Shown here in pieces: positions 1 through 10,111 of a DNA stretch of 64,000 nt (its first letter is position 1; every line of letters begins with the position of its first letter). Below the pieces are notes generated by a model. It had not been told where the DNA came from, did not search any database, and saw nothing but the letters and a program-made list of their open reading frames with translations. This DNA comes from Acinetobacter sp. TGL-Y2 (lineage in GTDB: Bacteria; Pseudomonadota; Gammaproteobacteria; Pseudomonadales; Moraxellaceae): the NCBI RefSeq assembly GCF_001612555.1, contig NZ_CP015110.1, forward strand, positions 1,364,001-1,428,000. The letters run 5' to 3'. The position numbers and the translations under genes are program-made.

Positions 1-130
1 TTTCATTTTTTGAATCTTAGCAAACATCTGATTATTGTAATAGTAAAGCGTGATATGAATGACTCTAGACAGACCACTTTCTTTTTTTTGTGATATGCGT
101 ATCTTACTTAAAACAAAAACGAGGCAGAAT

Positions 131-466
131 GTGAAACAAGTACTACTTATAGGTTTGCTGAGCCTTGGCTTAATTGCCTGTCAGAAAGAACAAACTGAGC
201 CTAAAGAGGATCTATTGGCTAAACAACAATTTGAACAAGCTGATCAAAAAATTGGTGTATATCTTGATATTTTAGACAATCAAAACACTTCTAAACAACA
301 AAGCACTAAAATAATCTGCGAGGACTATCCTCGAACTTATAAAGCTGATTATTTACCGAAATTAATAAAATTATCGCCAGAATATACCGAGCAGAAACTA
401 CTCAAACACTTAGATGAGGCTTTAGATTATTACAAAAATAAATTAGATATTGAGTGTGCGAAGTAG
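131..466 (+). CDS. small putative lipoprotein, function unknown
   Basis: This 111-residue protein starts with a short hydrophobic signal ending in the lipobox LIAC, so it is probably lipidated and carried to the outer or inner membrane. I chose the GTG at 131 because GAGG sits six bases upstream and the signal peptide then begins at once (VKQVLLIGLLSLG). The in-frame ATGs at 59 and 95 would put a long charged leader in front of the signal. After the lipidated cysteine the mature part is charged and helical, with two further cysteines (IICEDYP and IECAK) that could form a disulfide. It lies upstream of a T6SS effector cluster, so it could be a periplasmic immunity or accessory protein. That is position only; I do not recognise the family. 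Confidence 0.65.
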   Translation: MKQVLLIGLLSLGLIACQKEQTEPKEDLLAKQQFEQADQKIGVYLDILDNQNTSKQQSTKIICEDYPRTYKADYLPKLIKLSPEYTEQKLLKHLDEALDYYKNKLDIECAK

Positions 467-932
467 TACCGCAGTAGTATTAATTTATTCAATAAATGTG
501 GAATATTAATTCTGACACAAGCTTCTATTTCAATAACTGCAAACTCAATTGTTCAGCGAACTTTGGATTGATATGGTCTGCCACAAAAAAACATCTGGCC
601 ATGTCGTATTTTTTTGTGTATTTAGTGGTAATTCCAGTATGTATATCAGCATAGATAAACGTATCAACCTCAGAGGAATGGCTTAATCCATAAAGTATTA
701 AGTGAATTTTCTAATATGAGAAAATAACGATCATCTATGAGGTTGGCTGAGCTGAGAAAGTGGATCACTTTTAGGGTGTTGAGGAATTTGATTAAAACAA
801 GTTTATTTAAAACATGGTTTTTTAAATAATCTAAGCATGCGCAGTAATACATGTAAAACTTTGCAAAAATTACTTCAAATTTTAAGCTGAACTTGATAAA
901 ACAAACAACGTTGATCAATAAATGAAGTCTCA
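467..932. other. intergenic stretch, no gene recognised
   Basis: This AT-rich interval of about 470 bases has no convincing coding frame. A minus-strand open frame at 670-966 has low-complexity composition, no ribosome binding site and overlaps the start of the next gene, so I treat it as chance. Around 582-618 an A-rich and a T-rich tract flank a short CATCTGGCCATG segment that could act as a terminator for the preceding lipoprotein gene, but the pairing is weak. Confidence 0.4.
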
Positions 933-938
933 GTGAAG

Positions 939-1874
939 ATGGTGAGTAAGTATGTGCTTTATCCAATTCAAACGGTCAAGGATTGGCAAGGTGAAGATTG
1001 GGATATTTATGAAGAACGAAAAATAGTAGTAGGTCTTACTCTGCAATTTGGCTGGCGTTATGGTGCACCACGATTAGGATCTAAATCTCTGGTCATAACT
1101 CCTGAATTAGCCGATTATATTAAAACACTTACATGGCTTGAAATGACGGATGTGCTTGGTATTTCGACCTCAACAGCAACCAAAATTCGATGTGAACTTA
1201 ATCTGCAAAAAGCCGTGTCTCGACGTAACTATAAATGGATCATTCAACACCAACATGAAATATTGAACTACAGTTACCCCATGTTATTTGAAAAATATGG
1301 GTTGAGCAAAGGTACCGTAAAAAGCTATTCCAATTATTTAGTCAGCGAGCTCAGTATAAAAGATAAAAAAACGCGCATTCATGAAAACCAGTATACAGTT
1401 GAAAAAATCTACCAAACTCATAAAGTACAAATTGCACAATGCAAAAGTTTTAAAGAACTACAAAAAATCTTACAAACCGATGATTACACCGCAAGAAAAT
1501 TTCATGAACTTGCCTGTGCAGAATTACAACTACCTGCGATGAGTGAAATTCATCTAAAACAATTAAATGCAACATGGCAGTGGCGTTATCAACATCGAGA
1601 CACGATTTTAAATCCAGATATCACGATTCTGCAAATTGCTGCTCAGCTCAATACCTCTACAGACCAAATCTACAATGCCCGTAAAGCCTTGCGACGCAGA
1701 TTAAATATTAAAGAAATCATCGGAGTGGTGGGTATAGAAAAATGGGTGTTGCAACATGCAACTGAATTAACAACATTCAAGATAAGTGAATTACAAAAAA
1801 AATATCAAATGACCAAAGGACAGATAAAGTATCGTCGTATGCTTTTAAAAAGACTGCAACAAAATGAGACATAA
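939..1874 (+). CDS. protein of repeated helix-turn-helix-like modules, upstream of vgrG
   Basis: I do not recognise this 311-residue protein as a named family. It appears to be built of a repeated unit of about 55 residues. Numbered from the GTG at 933, units lie near 58-92, 99-140, 156-198, 215-257 and 268-308. The last four share an aromatic or Q/H start (WIIQHQHEIL, IYQTHKVQI, WRYQHRDTIL, WVLQHATEL). All then show a hydrophobic-x2-hydrophobic pattern, a turn with S/T (GLSKGTVKSY, NTSTDQIYNAR, QMTKGQIKYRR) and a closing basic helix. This resembles tandem helix-turn-helix DNA-binding units. No signal peptide or membrane segment is visible. It precedes vgrG by 86 bases, with a weak hairpin between them. 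Start choice (ATG 939 versus GTG 933) is uncertain. A regulatory or DNA-binding role is inference. Confidence 0.7.
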   Translation: MVSKYVLYPIQTVKDWQGEDWDIYEERKIVVGLTLQFGWRYGAPRLGSKSLVITPELADYIKTLTWLEMTDVLGISTSTATKIRCELNLQKAVSRRNYKWIIQHQHEILNYSYPMLFEKYGLSKGTVKSYSNYLVSELSIKDKKTRIHENQYTVEKIYQTHKVQIAQCKSFKELQKILQTDDYTARKFHELACAELQLPAMSEIHLKQLNATWQWRYQHRDTILNPDITILQIAAQLNTSTDQIYNARKALRRRLNIKEIIGVVGIEKWVLQHATELTTFKISELQKKYQMTKGQIKYRRMLLKRLQQNET

Positions 1875-1887
1875 AGTGTTGTTTAAA

Positions 1888-1920
1888 TAAAGGCTAAAGT
1901 TAGACAATTTTAGCTTTTAT
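1888..1920 (+). terminator. possible intrinsic terminator after the HTH-repeat gene
   Basis: AAAGGCTAAA pairs with TTTAGCTTTT across a loop of about ten bases, followed by a T-rich run. The stem has one G-U pair, so it is modest. It lies between the repeat protein and vgrG. Confidence 0.45.
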
Positions 1921-1960
1921 TTTGTATAATTCATCACAATCTGAAATCAAATAATAAATT

Positions 1961-4900
1961 ATGGCAAATCATATTTACGCTGCATTAGAACAACTCGGAC
2001 TAACTGCACAAAAGCGTGCCATACACCTACAGTTCAGCAATAGCATACTCAACGATAAAGTATTCCTACAACGTATTGATGGGACACATGCCCTCAACCA
2101 AGGCATAAATTTACAGCTCATTTGCCTATCTACAGATGCCCACATTGCTTTAAAAAACTTCATCGGCTGTCAAGTCGCGGTCGATATCGTTACTGACCAA
2201 TCAGAACTAACACGAATCTCAGGCATAGTGACTCAGGTGGATATCGGTGCTAGTGATGGATCACTGACGATTTATCGCCTGAACGTAGAAGATGCAACAG
2301 CGCTTTGGAAACACCGCAGAAACTCGCGTGTGTTTATGAACAAATCAGTCGTGGATGTCATTCAAACTGTCTTTCAAGAATGGCAAGACAAAAGCGCCTT
2401 GTTCGCAACAAGCTTAAGCTTAGATACAAGTGGCATAACCAAAGACTACGACATACGTCCCTTCATCATGCAGGCTTCAGAAAGTGACCACGACTTTCTC
2501 ACACGGTTAATGAGAAGCGAAGGTATCAACTGGCTGATCGATGAAGCTCAGCACAAAGTATCCAGTTCAACAGAGCAGATCCAAGCCCAAAAACTACGCC
2601 TCATAGATGACAACAATCAATATAAAGCACTTGACCGTCGCAATATCCGTTTCCACCGCAGCAGCGCAACCGAACAAAGTGATTCAATTACCAACTTTAT
2701 CGGACAACGCTCCATTCAACCGACCGCAGTACACGTACAAAGATGGCAAGCCGATGCTTTAGAGACCGAAGAAGGTGCAGGGAGTGTACAAAGCAAACAC
2801 AGTCACAGTGAACACTATGACAATGCGAGTTTAGGTTTAGAACAAGCATGGCACTTTTCGCCTGCATGGATGCAAGACTTAAAAGGGGAAGATGGTGCGA
2901 CTCAATCAGGCAACAGCCAAATTGAAAAGTTTAATGAAAACTTAAGCAACTACTATGATTCACAAGCCAAACAATTCACAGCCACATCCACTGTACGTGA
3001 TAGCCTCGTCGGCTACTGGTTTGAATTGAATGAACACCCTGAAATAGATCAACATAGCGGTTCGGATAAAGAATTCCTGATCACTGCTAAGACTTTTTAT
3101 AACCAAAACAACTTACCCAAAGATCTCACAGATCAAGTGACCGCATTACTCAAACAAAGCAATTGGCAACACAGCGAAATCAGCACCAATAACAAGGATG
3201 AACGCCAAGCCAATAATCTGATTTTACAACGACGCAATATTGCGACTGTTCCAGAATACAACCCACTGCAACACCGACCCGTTGCGTCACCGCAACGTGC
3301 CAAAGTGGTCGGACCTGATGGCGAAGAAATTTATGTAGATGAATGGGGGCGGATAAAAGTTCGCTTCCTGTTTACTCGTAATGAAGACAATGGACATGAT
3401 GGTGGTGCAGGCTCCAATGACAATGACACCGATTCAGCCTGGGTCGATGTACTGACCCCTTGGGCAGGCGAAGGCTATGGCGCACGCTTCCACCCCCGCA
3501 TCAATGAAATTGTCGTGATCGACTTCTTTGACGGCAACATCGACCGCCCCTTTGTGGTCGGACGCATACACGAAGGGCGACGCAGCCCGACTCAATTCGA
3601 TCAAAAAGGCAAACTGCCTGACACCAAAAAAATCGCAGGCATCCGATCAAAAGAAGTACAAGGCGAAGGCTTTGGCCAACTTCGTTTTGACGACACCACA
3701 GGACAGATCAGCTCACAACTACAAAGTAGTCATGGTGCAAGCCAACTGAACTTAGGGAAACTGAGTCATCCTAAAGACAAGGCAGAAAGCGAAGACCGTG
3801 GCGAAGGCTTTGAACTGCGTACTGACCAATGGGGTGCGTTACGTGCTGGTCAAGGTTTATTGCTCAGTACCTACAAGCAAGACCAAGCCAAAGGGGAGCA
3901 TCTTGATGCAGAGATTGCTAAGAAACAACTCGAAGGCAGTCAAAGTAATGCCAAAGCCTTAAGTGATATTGCGAAGAATCAAAAGACTGATGAAATCGAA
4001 TCAGTCGAACAGCTCAAAGAATTGGCTGAACAAATTCAACAAAAGATCGCCAAATTTAACAAAGCCTTGCTCCTGCTCAGTTCCGCTGATGGCATTGCCT
4101 TAAGTACCCCAGAAGATATTCACTTATCTGCGGATGCACAGATCAACCACTATGCAGGCGATAGTATCAATTTTAGCACCCAAAAGAATTTTATTGCGCA
4201 TGCACAAAATAAGCTGAGCCTATTTTCTGCGATGACTGGTATCAATCTGATTGCAGCAAAGGGTAAAGTTGAGATTCAGGCACAGTCTGATGCTTTAGAT
4301 ATCTTTGCAAAACTGGGTATTAAAATTAGCTCGACCGAAGATCGGATTGAGATCAGTAGTCCGAAAGAGGTGGTGATTACAGGTGCATCATCACAAATCA
4401 CCTTAAATGGCTCAGGGATCTTTCCGAAGACAGGTGGTAAGTTTCAAGTCAACGCAGGGCAACATATATTCCAAGGGGGTGCGAGTGCAAGTGCTCAATC
4501 GAATTTGCCTCCGCCACCCAAACGTGGGCAAGGGGTACTGGAATTGCTGCATGACTATAGTCATGGTGAGTTTGTAAAACAGGGTGGCTATACCGTTGTT
4601 GATGCATTGGGTAAACAATTCACAGGACAACTTGATGATAAAGGGTTTGTACGCGTTTCAGGTTTAGCAACGGGTGCTGCTAAAGTTGTATTTGAAGATG
4701 ACAAGCGAAATCCTTGGGAAGAATCCAGTGACTTCAAGCGGCCCCCAATGTGGCCAAATGAGAATGACCCTGATGCACAAACTTTAATGGGTAAAGCAGA
4801 CGCTATACTTAAGAGTGCCACGAGTGAGGCAAAAAAAGCCTTAGGACAAGCATTCACCAATCCATCCTCGATTATGAAAGCAGTTGAAACTGCCAAGCAA

Positions 4901-5143
4901 TTGAAAGAAGGTGGAGCAAAGGCATTATTGCCGATGTTACAACAAGAGGTTGAATCAAAAATTGCCAATCAAATTTCAAACTTTGTTCCTAAAACTTTGG
5001 GGCAAAATACAATTAGTGGAATCAATGGCAACATCACTCCACCGCAGTTAAATAATCCCTTACGTCAAGAAAATGTGAAACAAAACGAAAATTTAGCTTC
5101 AAAAAGCGGTTCGTTAAATACAATGAATTTTACATTTAAATAA
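1961..5143 (+). CDS. vgrG: type VI secretion tip protein VgrG with C-terminal extension
   Basis: VgrG forms the trimeric spike at the tip of the T6SS tube and carries effectors into target cells. The protein has 1060 residues, longer than the roughly 600-700 of a bare spike. The N-terminal part (about 1-420) is gp27/gp44-like baseplate fold. The gp5-like OB fold follows near 449-560, with the typical VVGPDGEEIYVDEWGRIKV and the segment RFHPRINEIVVIDFFDG. A DUF2345-type beta-helix region covers about 600-845. After a proline-rich linker (PPPPK near 850) comes a transthyretin-like beta domain (about 870-925, GYTVVDALGKQFTG) and an alanine/glutamine-rich helical tail. The 18-base gap to rhs indicates co-transcription, and the extension probably docks that effector. 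The docking role is inferred from other VgrG proteins. Confidence 0.95.
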   Translation: MANHIYAALEQLGLTAQKRAIHLQFSNSILNDKVFLQRIDGTHALNQGINLQLICLSTDAHIALKNFIGCQVAVDIVTDQSELTRISGIVTQVDIGASDGSLTIYRLNVEDATALWKHRRNSRVFMNKSVVDVIQTVFQEWQDKSALFATSLSLDTSGITKDYDIRPFIMQASESDHDFLTRLMRSEGINWLIDEAQHKVSSSTEQIQAQKLRLIDDNNQYKALDRRNIRFHRSSATEQSDSITNFIGQRSIQPTAVHVQRWQADALETEEGAGSVQSKHSHSEHYDNASLGLEQAWHFSPAWMQDLKGEDGATQSGNSQIEKFNENLSNYYDSQAKQFTATSTVRDSLVGYWFELNEHPEIDQHSGSDKEFLITAKTFYNQNNLPKDLTDQVTALLKQSNWQHSEISTNNKDERQANNLILQRRNIATVPEYNPLQHRPVASPQRAKVVGPDGEEIYVDEWGRIKVRFLFTRNEDNGHDGGAGSNDNDTDSAWVDVLTPWAGEGYGARFHPRINEIVVIDFFDGNIDRPFVVGRIHEGRRSPTQFDQKGKLPDTKKIAGIRSKEVQGEGFGQLRFDDTTGQISSQLQSSHGASQLNLGKLSHPKDKAESEDRGEGFELRTDQWGALRAGQGLLLSTYKQDQAKGEHLDAEIAKKQLEGSQSNAKALSDIAKNQKTDEIESVEQLKELAEQIQQKIAKFNKALLLLSSADGIALSTPEDIHLSADAQINHYAGDSINFSTQKNFIAHAQNKLSLFSAMTGINLIAAKGKVEIQAQSDALDIFAKLGIKISSTEDRIEISSPKEVVITGASSQITLNGSGIFPKTGGKFQVNAGQHIFQGGASASAQSNLPPPPKRGQGVLELLHDYSHGEFVKQGGYTVVDALGKQFTGQLDDKGFVRVSGLATGAAKVVFEDDKRNPWEESSDFKRPPMWPNENDPDAQTLMGKADAILKSATSEAKKALGQAFTNPSSIMKAVETAKQLKEGGAKALLPMLQQEVESKIANQISNFVPKTLGQNTISGINGNITPPQLNNPLRQENVKQNENLASKSGSLNTMNFTFK

Positions 5144-5161
5144 GATTAGAGAATTATAAAG

Positions 5162-8100
5162 ATGGGAATTCCGCCTAAAACAATCAGTAAAACACCTGCA
5201 AAAAAACCAAGTGTTAGAACCAATACGGGTCAAGTTGCTGTTACACCACTGAATAAATTGTATGCTGCAGATGTGAAGTCTGGCATGAACAAAATAAACT
5301 CTTGGCTTAAAAAAAATACTAACAATTATGTTGATTTAAACACTATTAAGAGTGTTGCAGGTTCATTACCTGTGATAGGTAATGCTATTGCATTGGTTGA
5401 TGCAGTTTATGATGTTATTGATATTAGTAAAAAACCCAGCCCAAGTTTCTTTGATTGGCTAAATTTAGGTTTGGATGTGATTGGTATTATTCCTGCACCC
5501 CCAACAATGGCAACCATGCGGATGAGTATTAGGCCAACGCTTAATTTGGTTCGTCAACAAGCCAAAGGTGTTATTTCAGACACTATTTTGGTGATATTGA
5601 GTGATCATTTAAATGAACGTATTGCAGGAGAGTTAGATCAATTTGCTGCCAAAGCACAACCTCTAGTTACAGGAATGATGCAGAATTGTGGTACGAAAAT
5701 AACTGCAATTAGTAATGATTTTGCCAATGGAATTCAAAAAATTCTGAGTGGTAAGGTATTTAGTTCAACTGGTAATGTAAAACAAGCACAAAAACAATTA
5801 AGTAAAGTTAGTATCAGTAATTTACAGCGTAATACTCAAGCAACTATTGGTAATGCCGTAGATGGTGTGGTCAATTTATGGAAAGCGGGTGTTAAAGAAA
5901 ATATTAATACAGTGGCTAAAGGTATTTCTTTCGCTGTTCCTGCTAGTGCGAAACAACCGATTCAGACTGTGATTAATCTAATTCGAGCATTTGGGAAAAA
6001 AGCACCCCAATACTTGATGTCATTGGCTGATCCTAAGAAAGCGATGAGTATTGCATGGTTACTGAATGTATTATTACAAGCTGCCTTGAAGTTTAAAGCT
6101 AAAAATAAAAAAACAGCGGCAATTAAGCAAAGCCAAGTGACAGAGAAGAAAAAACAAAAACCAAGTGGAGAGTTGGAAAAAACCAATAACCAAGCTAAAG
6201 CTAAAGCTAACCCAAATGAGCAGTTGTGTCCTGTAAATTTGGGAGGCGGAAAAGCCAAAGTTGGTACTAAAAACCATATTACCTTTGCAATGGGTACTGA
6301 ATTTATCACCCATCAAGATGCTGTTGTTCCATCTATTGAGAGTTTTATTTTAAACAGAACTTATGCATCCAATCTTTATCCCTTGGATGGTGGAGAGTTT
6401 GGTGCAAGATGGTTGACCCCATTCACCACTCGAATAGTCCCACAAAGCGAGTATATTGAAGAGACAGAAGAAAAATCAGGTTATATCAAACATCTAAGTG
6501 GTTTGGAATATATTGGCGCAGATGCTCGTGCTATTAAATTACCGAAGCTAAAAGTCGGTGCCAGTTTCCACAATCAAACAGAAGATTTTTACTATACAGT
6601 TGTGTCTGACACAGTGCAGATGATTTCATATAACAAAGAAGAAAAACATATTTTTGAGAAATACCAAGAAGGGTATCGTTTAGCGACGATTGAATACAAA
6701 AATGGGATTACCATTGCAGTACGCTATGATCATACATTAGAAGAACAATCTTTTATTTCAGATGTCTTAATTAAAGAAAAACAAAAACAACTCGTGCATG
6801 TGGCTTTCCAAGTTAATCCACAAGGGCGAATAGATGATGTGTGGTTGGTTGAAAAAGGCCAATTGATTCGTCCACTTGCGAGTTATAACTATAATGAAAA
6901 AGGCAATTTAATCGAAGCCATTACCGAAAATGGTGCAAGTTTTCATTACCAATATGATCACCATCTATTAACTCGCTATACCGATCTTACCAATCGTGGA
7001 ATGAACCTTGAGTATGATGGGATTGAACCGACCTCAAAGGCATATCACGAATGGGCGGATGATGGCAGCTCAGATACACAATTGGCTTGGGATGAAAACA
7101 TTCGCTTAACCTATGTGACGGATGCCTATGGTGAAGAAACTTGGTACTACTATGATATTGATGGTTATACCTATCGAATTAGATACCCGAATGGACTAGA
7201 AGAATGGTTCTTCCGTGATGATTTTGCGCGTGTTACCAAACATGTGGATACCGATGCTGCGGTCACAATTTACGCTTATGATGAACATGGCAATATTATT
7301 GAAGTAACTCAACCTGATGATTCAACTTTGTATTATGCCTATGACGACAAACGTCAACTGATTGGAATGGTTGATGCTGAGCAAGGGCGTTGGTTTAAAG
7401 AATATGATGGGCAGGGCAATATTGTTAAAGAAATTGATCCTTTAAAACATGAAACAGCATTTAACTATAATGTCTTTGGATTAGTCACCAGTATTAAAGA
7501 TGCCAGAGGTGGTTCAAAAACACTTAAATATGATGATCAATCGAATTTAGTCAGTTATATCGATTGTTCAGGCAAAGAAACGCAATGGACATATGATGAA
7601 CGAGGGCGCATTAAATCGGTAGAAAATGCCTTAAAACAAAAAGTAGAATATTTTTATACCGATTTATCAACTGAGCAAAGAGAACCTATTGCCAAAGGAC
7701 TGCCATTAAATGCAGTGAGTCAGCTCGAAAAAATTAAATATGCTGATGGAACAGAAGAACATTATATTCATGATGCTGAAGGACGGTTACTTGCACATGT
7801 AGATTCGAAACAGCAACAAACCCGATATGAATATGACGCAGCAGGTCTGATTGCATCACGTACAGACCCACTGAATCATAAGCTGAAATACCAGTGGGAT
7901 AAACTGAATCGCCTCAAACGTCTGACCAATGAAAATGGGGCGTGTTACGAATTCTTCTATGATGTTGCAAGTCGCTTAACCAAAGAAATTGATTTCGATG
8001 GTAAAGAGACGCTTTATAAGTACGATGAAACCGATGGTAATCTTGCGAGCAGTATCGAAGTTGCATCGGCATATGGTCAAGATTTAAGAGACCGTGCTGC

Positions 8101-10111
8101 ACCGAAAGATCGAATTCAACAATTCCTCTTTGACCGTATGGGGCGTTTAGAACAACGCACTGCTGGGTATGGTTATATAGAACAAGACTTAGAACAAAAG
8201 CTAATTGAAGAATTTTCTTATGACAGCAATGGACAAATCATTCAAGCCAAAAACAGCGAGAGCAATTTACAATGGTATTATGATGCCGTCGGAAATTTGA
8301 CGCGTGAACACCATCAAGATTTCAAAATAGGAAAAACTGCTGTGTGGAAACACAGTTATGATGAAATCAATGATCGAATTAAAACCATTCGACCAGACGG
8401 ACAGAATATCGACTGGCTCACCTACGGCAGTGGTCATGTACAGAGCTTAATTTTAAATGGTGAAGACATTGTTAGCTTTGAACGTGATGATTTACATCGT
8501 GAGTTGGTACGCCACTATGCTAATGGCACCAGCCAAGAGCAACAATACGATGTAGTTGGACGTTTAACCCAACAGCGTGTAGTCAATGGACATGAACTTG
8601 GCTATCAAACAACATCGAATCAAATTCCAAATAATGCAGTTAATGAAACTGAACAACTGATTCAACGTTTATATCAGTACGATAAAACGGGTCAATTGAT
8701 TCATATACAAGACACACGTCGTGGTGATATTCAATACAAATATGACCCAGTTGGACGCTTACTTGAAGCCAATAGCAAACTGGGTAAAGAAACCTTTAAC
8801 TTTGACCCTGCAAGTAACATCATCGATCGTTATAACACTTCAAAAGAACACAGCTACAGTCAGAATGTGGAAGAAAAAGGTTATGGCTATAACCGTTTAG
8901 TCAATAACGTAGTGAAAGAATATCTAGACCAACAATACCAATATGATGCTTATGGTCAGTTGATCCGTCAAAAATCGACTAGAGGTGATTTACATCTTGA
9001 ATGGGATGCGTGTGGACGACTGATCAAAAGTCGAAATACCGAATATACCGCAGAGTACCGTTATGATGCATTAGGTCGTCGTATTCATAAACGCAGTAAA
9101 CAGCATCATACAGGTGATGAACAAAATGTGATTTATGGGTGGGAGGGCAATACTTTAGCCTATGAATCAAATGATCACGCCACCAAGCACTATGTGTATG
9201 AAAAGGGTACATTTATCCCATTGGTACAGGCGGTGTACGCGGAAGCGATAGAGCTTCATCAAACGCCTGATTGGTCAGATAAACCTTATAGCTTACAACG
9301 CGATCCACTTTGGAAAACGAGTAAGAAAGCCAAAGATTTTAATGATGTATGGTATTACCATTGTGACCACTTAGGTACGCCACAAGAAATGAGCGACCAT
9401 ACTGGTGCGATCATTTGGAAAGCTGAATATAAAGCATGGGGTGAGTGCAAGACTGAAAAAGCGAAGTCAAATTTCTTTGAAAACTCTGAGATCATCAGTA
9501 ATAATATTCGTTTCCAAGGGCAATATTTTGATGAAGAGACAGGGCTTCATTACAACCGCTATCGTTATTATTCACCGTATGTAGGGCGTTTTATTTCCAA
9601 AGACCCGATTGGATTATTGGGTGGATATAATATTTATGCTTATGCGCCAAATCCTATCAATTGGATAGATCCATATGGCTTAACCCCTTCTTATCCATGC
9701 GATTGTGATGATATTTTAAAACAAGAAAATGTTCAAATTGGTACTCATCGCGAAATGACAAAACAGGGTAAAAAAACATTGAACGACTCACATCATGTTT
9801 ATCAAGATGCGGCAGTCAATAATATTAAGGATTATAAATATTATGACGCTATTGCGGTAAGTATTCAGGGGAGAAATGAGAATAAAACTACTACAGGAAC
9901 TCCACATTATAAAGCGAATAGGGCTCAAGATGCCTCTTCAAAAGCCGGTTTACTTGGAAGTGAAACAGTTGTAGCTTTTAAGTCTCTAAGAGCGGCGGGG
10001 TTAAGCGCAAAAGCATCAAAATGTGCGACATTAAAAGCAAGATCATATTTATCAGGGTTGGGTGCTTCAGCAGGATCATCAACAAATATTTTAAGTAGAA
10101 GGAAAGGTTAA
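5162..10111 (+). CDS. Rhs-family polymorphic toxin with putative HNH-type nuclease tip
   Basis: This 1649-residue effector is probably delivered by the VgrG just upstream. Residues 1-355 are a non-repeat N-terminus with hydrophobic helical stretches (LPVIGNAIALVDAVYDVIDI) and a Lys/Gln-rich linker. I see no clear PAAR motif. A DUF6531-type segment follows near 365-440 (HITFAMGTEFITHQD), then many YD/RHS repeats to about 1450, which build the beta cocoon. The core ends with DPIGLLGGYNIYAYAPNP and DPYGL at 1503-1507. The 142-residue tail after that is the toxin. It holds SHHVYQDAAV (1543 onward) and GTPHYKANRAQ, which resemble the SHH-type HNH/EndoVII nuclease toxins. The nuclease call is by motif only. 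The next gene abuts the stop codon and is the likely immunity gene. Confidence 0.93.
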   Translation: MGIPPKTISKTPAKKPSVRTNTGQVAVTPLNKLYAADVKSGMNKINSWLKKNTNNYVDLNTIKSVAGSLPVIGNAIALVDAVYDVIDISKKPSPSFFDWLNLGLDVIGIIPAPPTMATMRMSIRPTLNLVRQQAKGVISDTILVILSDHLNERIAGELDQFAAKAQPLVTGMMQNCGTKITAISNDFANGIQKILSGKVFSSTGNVKQAQKQLSKVSISNLQRNTQATIGNAVDGVVNLWKAGVKENINTVAKGISFAVPASAKQPIQTVINLIRAFGKKAPQYLMSLADPKKAMSIAWLLNVLLQAALKFKAKNKKTAAIKQSQVTEKKKQKPSGELEKTNNQAKAKANPNEQLCPVNLGGGKAKVGTKNHITFAMGTEFITHQDAVVPSIESFILNRTYASNLYPLDGGEFGARWLTPFTTRIVPQSEYIEETEEKSGYIKHLSGLEYIGADARAIKLPKLKVGASFHNQTEDFYYTVVSDTVQMISYNKEEKHIFEKYQEGYRLATIEYKNGITIAVRYDHTLEEQSFISDVLIKEKQKQLVHVAFQVNPQGRIDDVWLVEKGQLIRPLASYNYNEKGNLIEAITENGASFHYQYDHHLLTRYTDLTNRGMNLEYDGIEPTSKAYHEWADDGSSDTQLAWDENIRLTYVTDAYGEETWYYYDIDGYTYRIRYPNGLEEWFFRDDFARVTKHVDTDAAVTIYAYDEHGNIIEVTQPDDSTLYYAYDDKRQLIGMVDAEQGRWFKEYDGQGNIVKEIDPLKHETAFNYNVFGLVTSIKDARGGSKTLKYDDQSNLVSYIDCSGKETQWTYDERGRIKSVENALKQKVEYFYTDLSTEQREPIAKGLPLNAVSQLEKIKYADGTEEHYIHDAEGRLLAHVDSKQQQTRYEYDAAGLIASRTDPLNHKLKYQWDKLNRLKRLTNENGACYEFFYDVASRLTKEIDFDGKETLYKYDETDGNLASSIEVASAYGQDLRDRAAPKDRIQQFLFDRMGRLEQRTAGYGYIEQDLEQKLIEEFSYDSNGQIIQAKNSESNLQWYYDAVGNLTREHHQDFKIGKTAVWKHSYDEINDRIKTIRPDGQNIDWLTYGSGHVQSLILNGEDIVSFERDDLHRELVRHYANGTSQEQQYDVVGRLTQQRVVNGHELGYQTTSNQIPNNAVNETEQLIQRLYQYDKTGQLIHIQDTRRGDIQYKYDPVGRLLEANSKLGKETFNFDPASNIIDRYNTSKEHSYSQNVEEKGYGYNRLVNNVVKEYLDQQYQYDAYGQLIRQKSTRGDLHLEWDACGRLIKSRNTEYTAEYRYDALGRRIHKRSKQHHTGDEQNVIYGWEGNTLAYESNDHATKHYVYEKGTFIPLVQAVYAEAIELHQTPDWSDKPYSLQRDPLWKTSKKAKDFNDVWYYHCDHLGTPQEMSDHTGAIIWKAEYKAWGECKTEKAKSNFFENSEIISNNIRFQGQYFDEETGLHYNRYRYYSPYVGRFISKDPIGLLGGYNIYAYAPNPINWIDPYGLTPSYPCDCDDILKQENVQIGTHREMTKQGKKTLNDSHHVYQDAAVNNIKDYKYYDAIAVSIQGRNENKTTTGTPHYKANRAQDASSKAGLLGSETVVAFKSLRAAGLSAKASKCATLKARSYLSGLGASAGSSTNILSRRKG

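Noticed and set aside
670-966. 98-residue minus-strand open frame
   Set aside because: Composition is unlike neighbouring proteins, no ribosome binding site is present, and it overlaps the start of the better-supported gene at 939.
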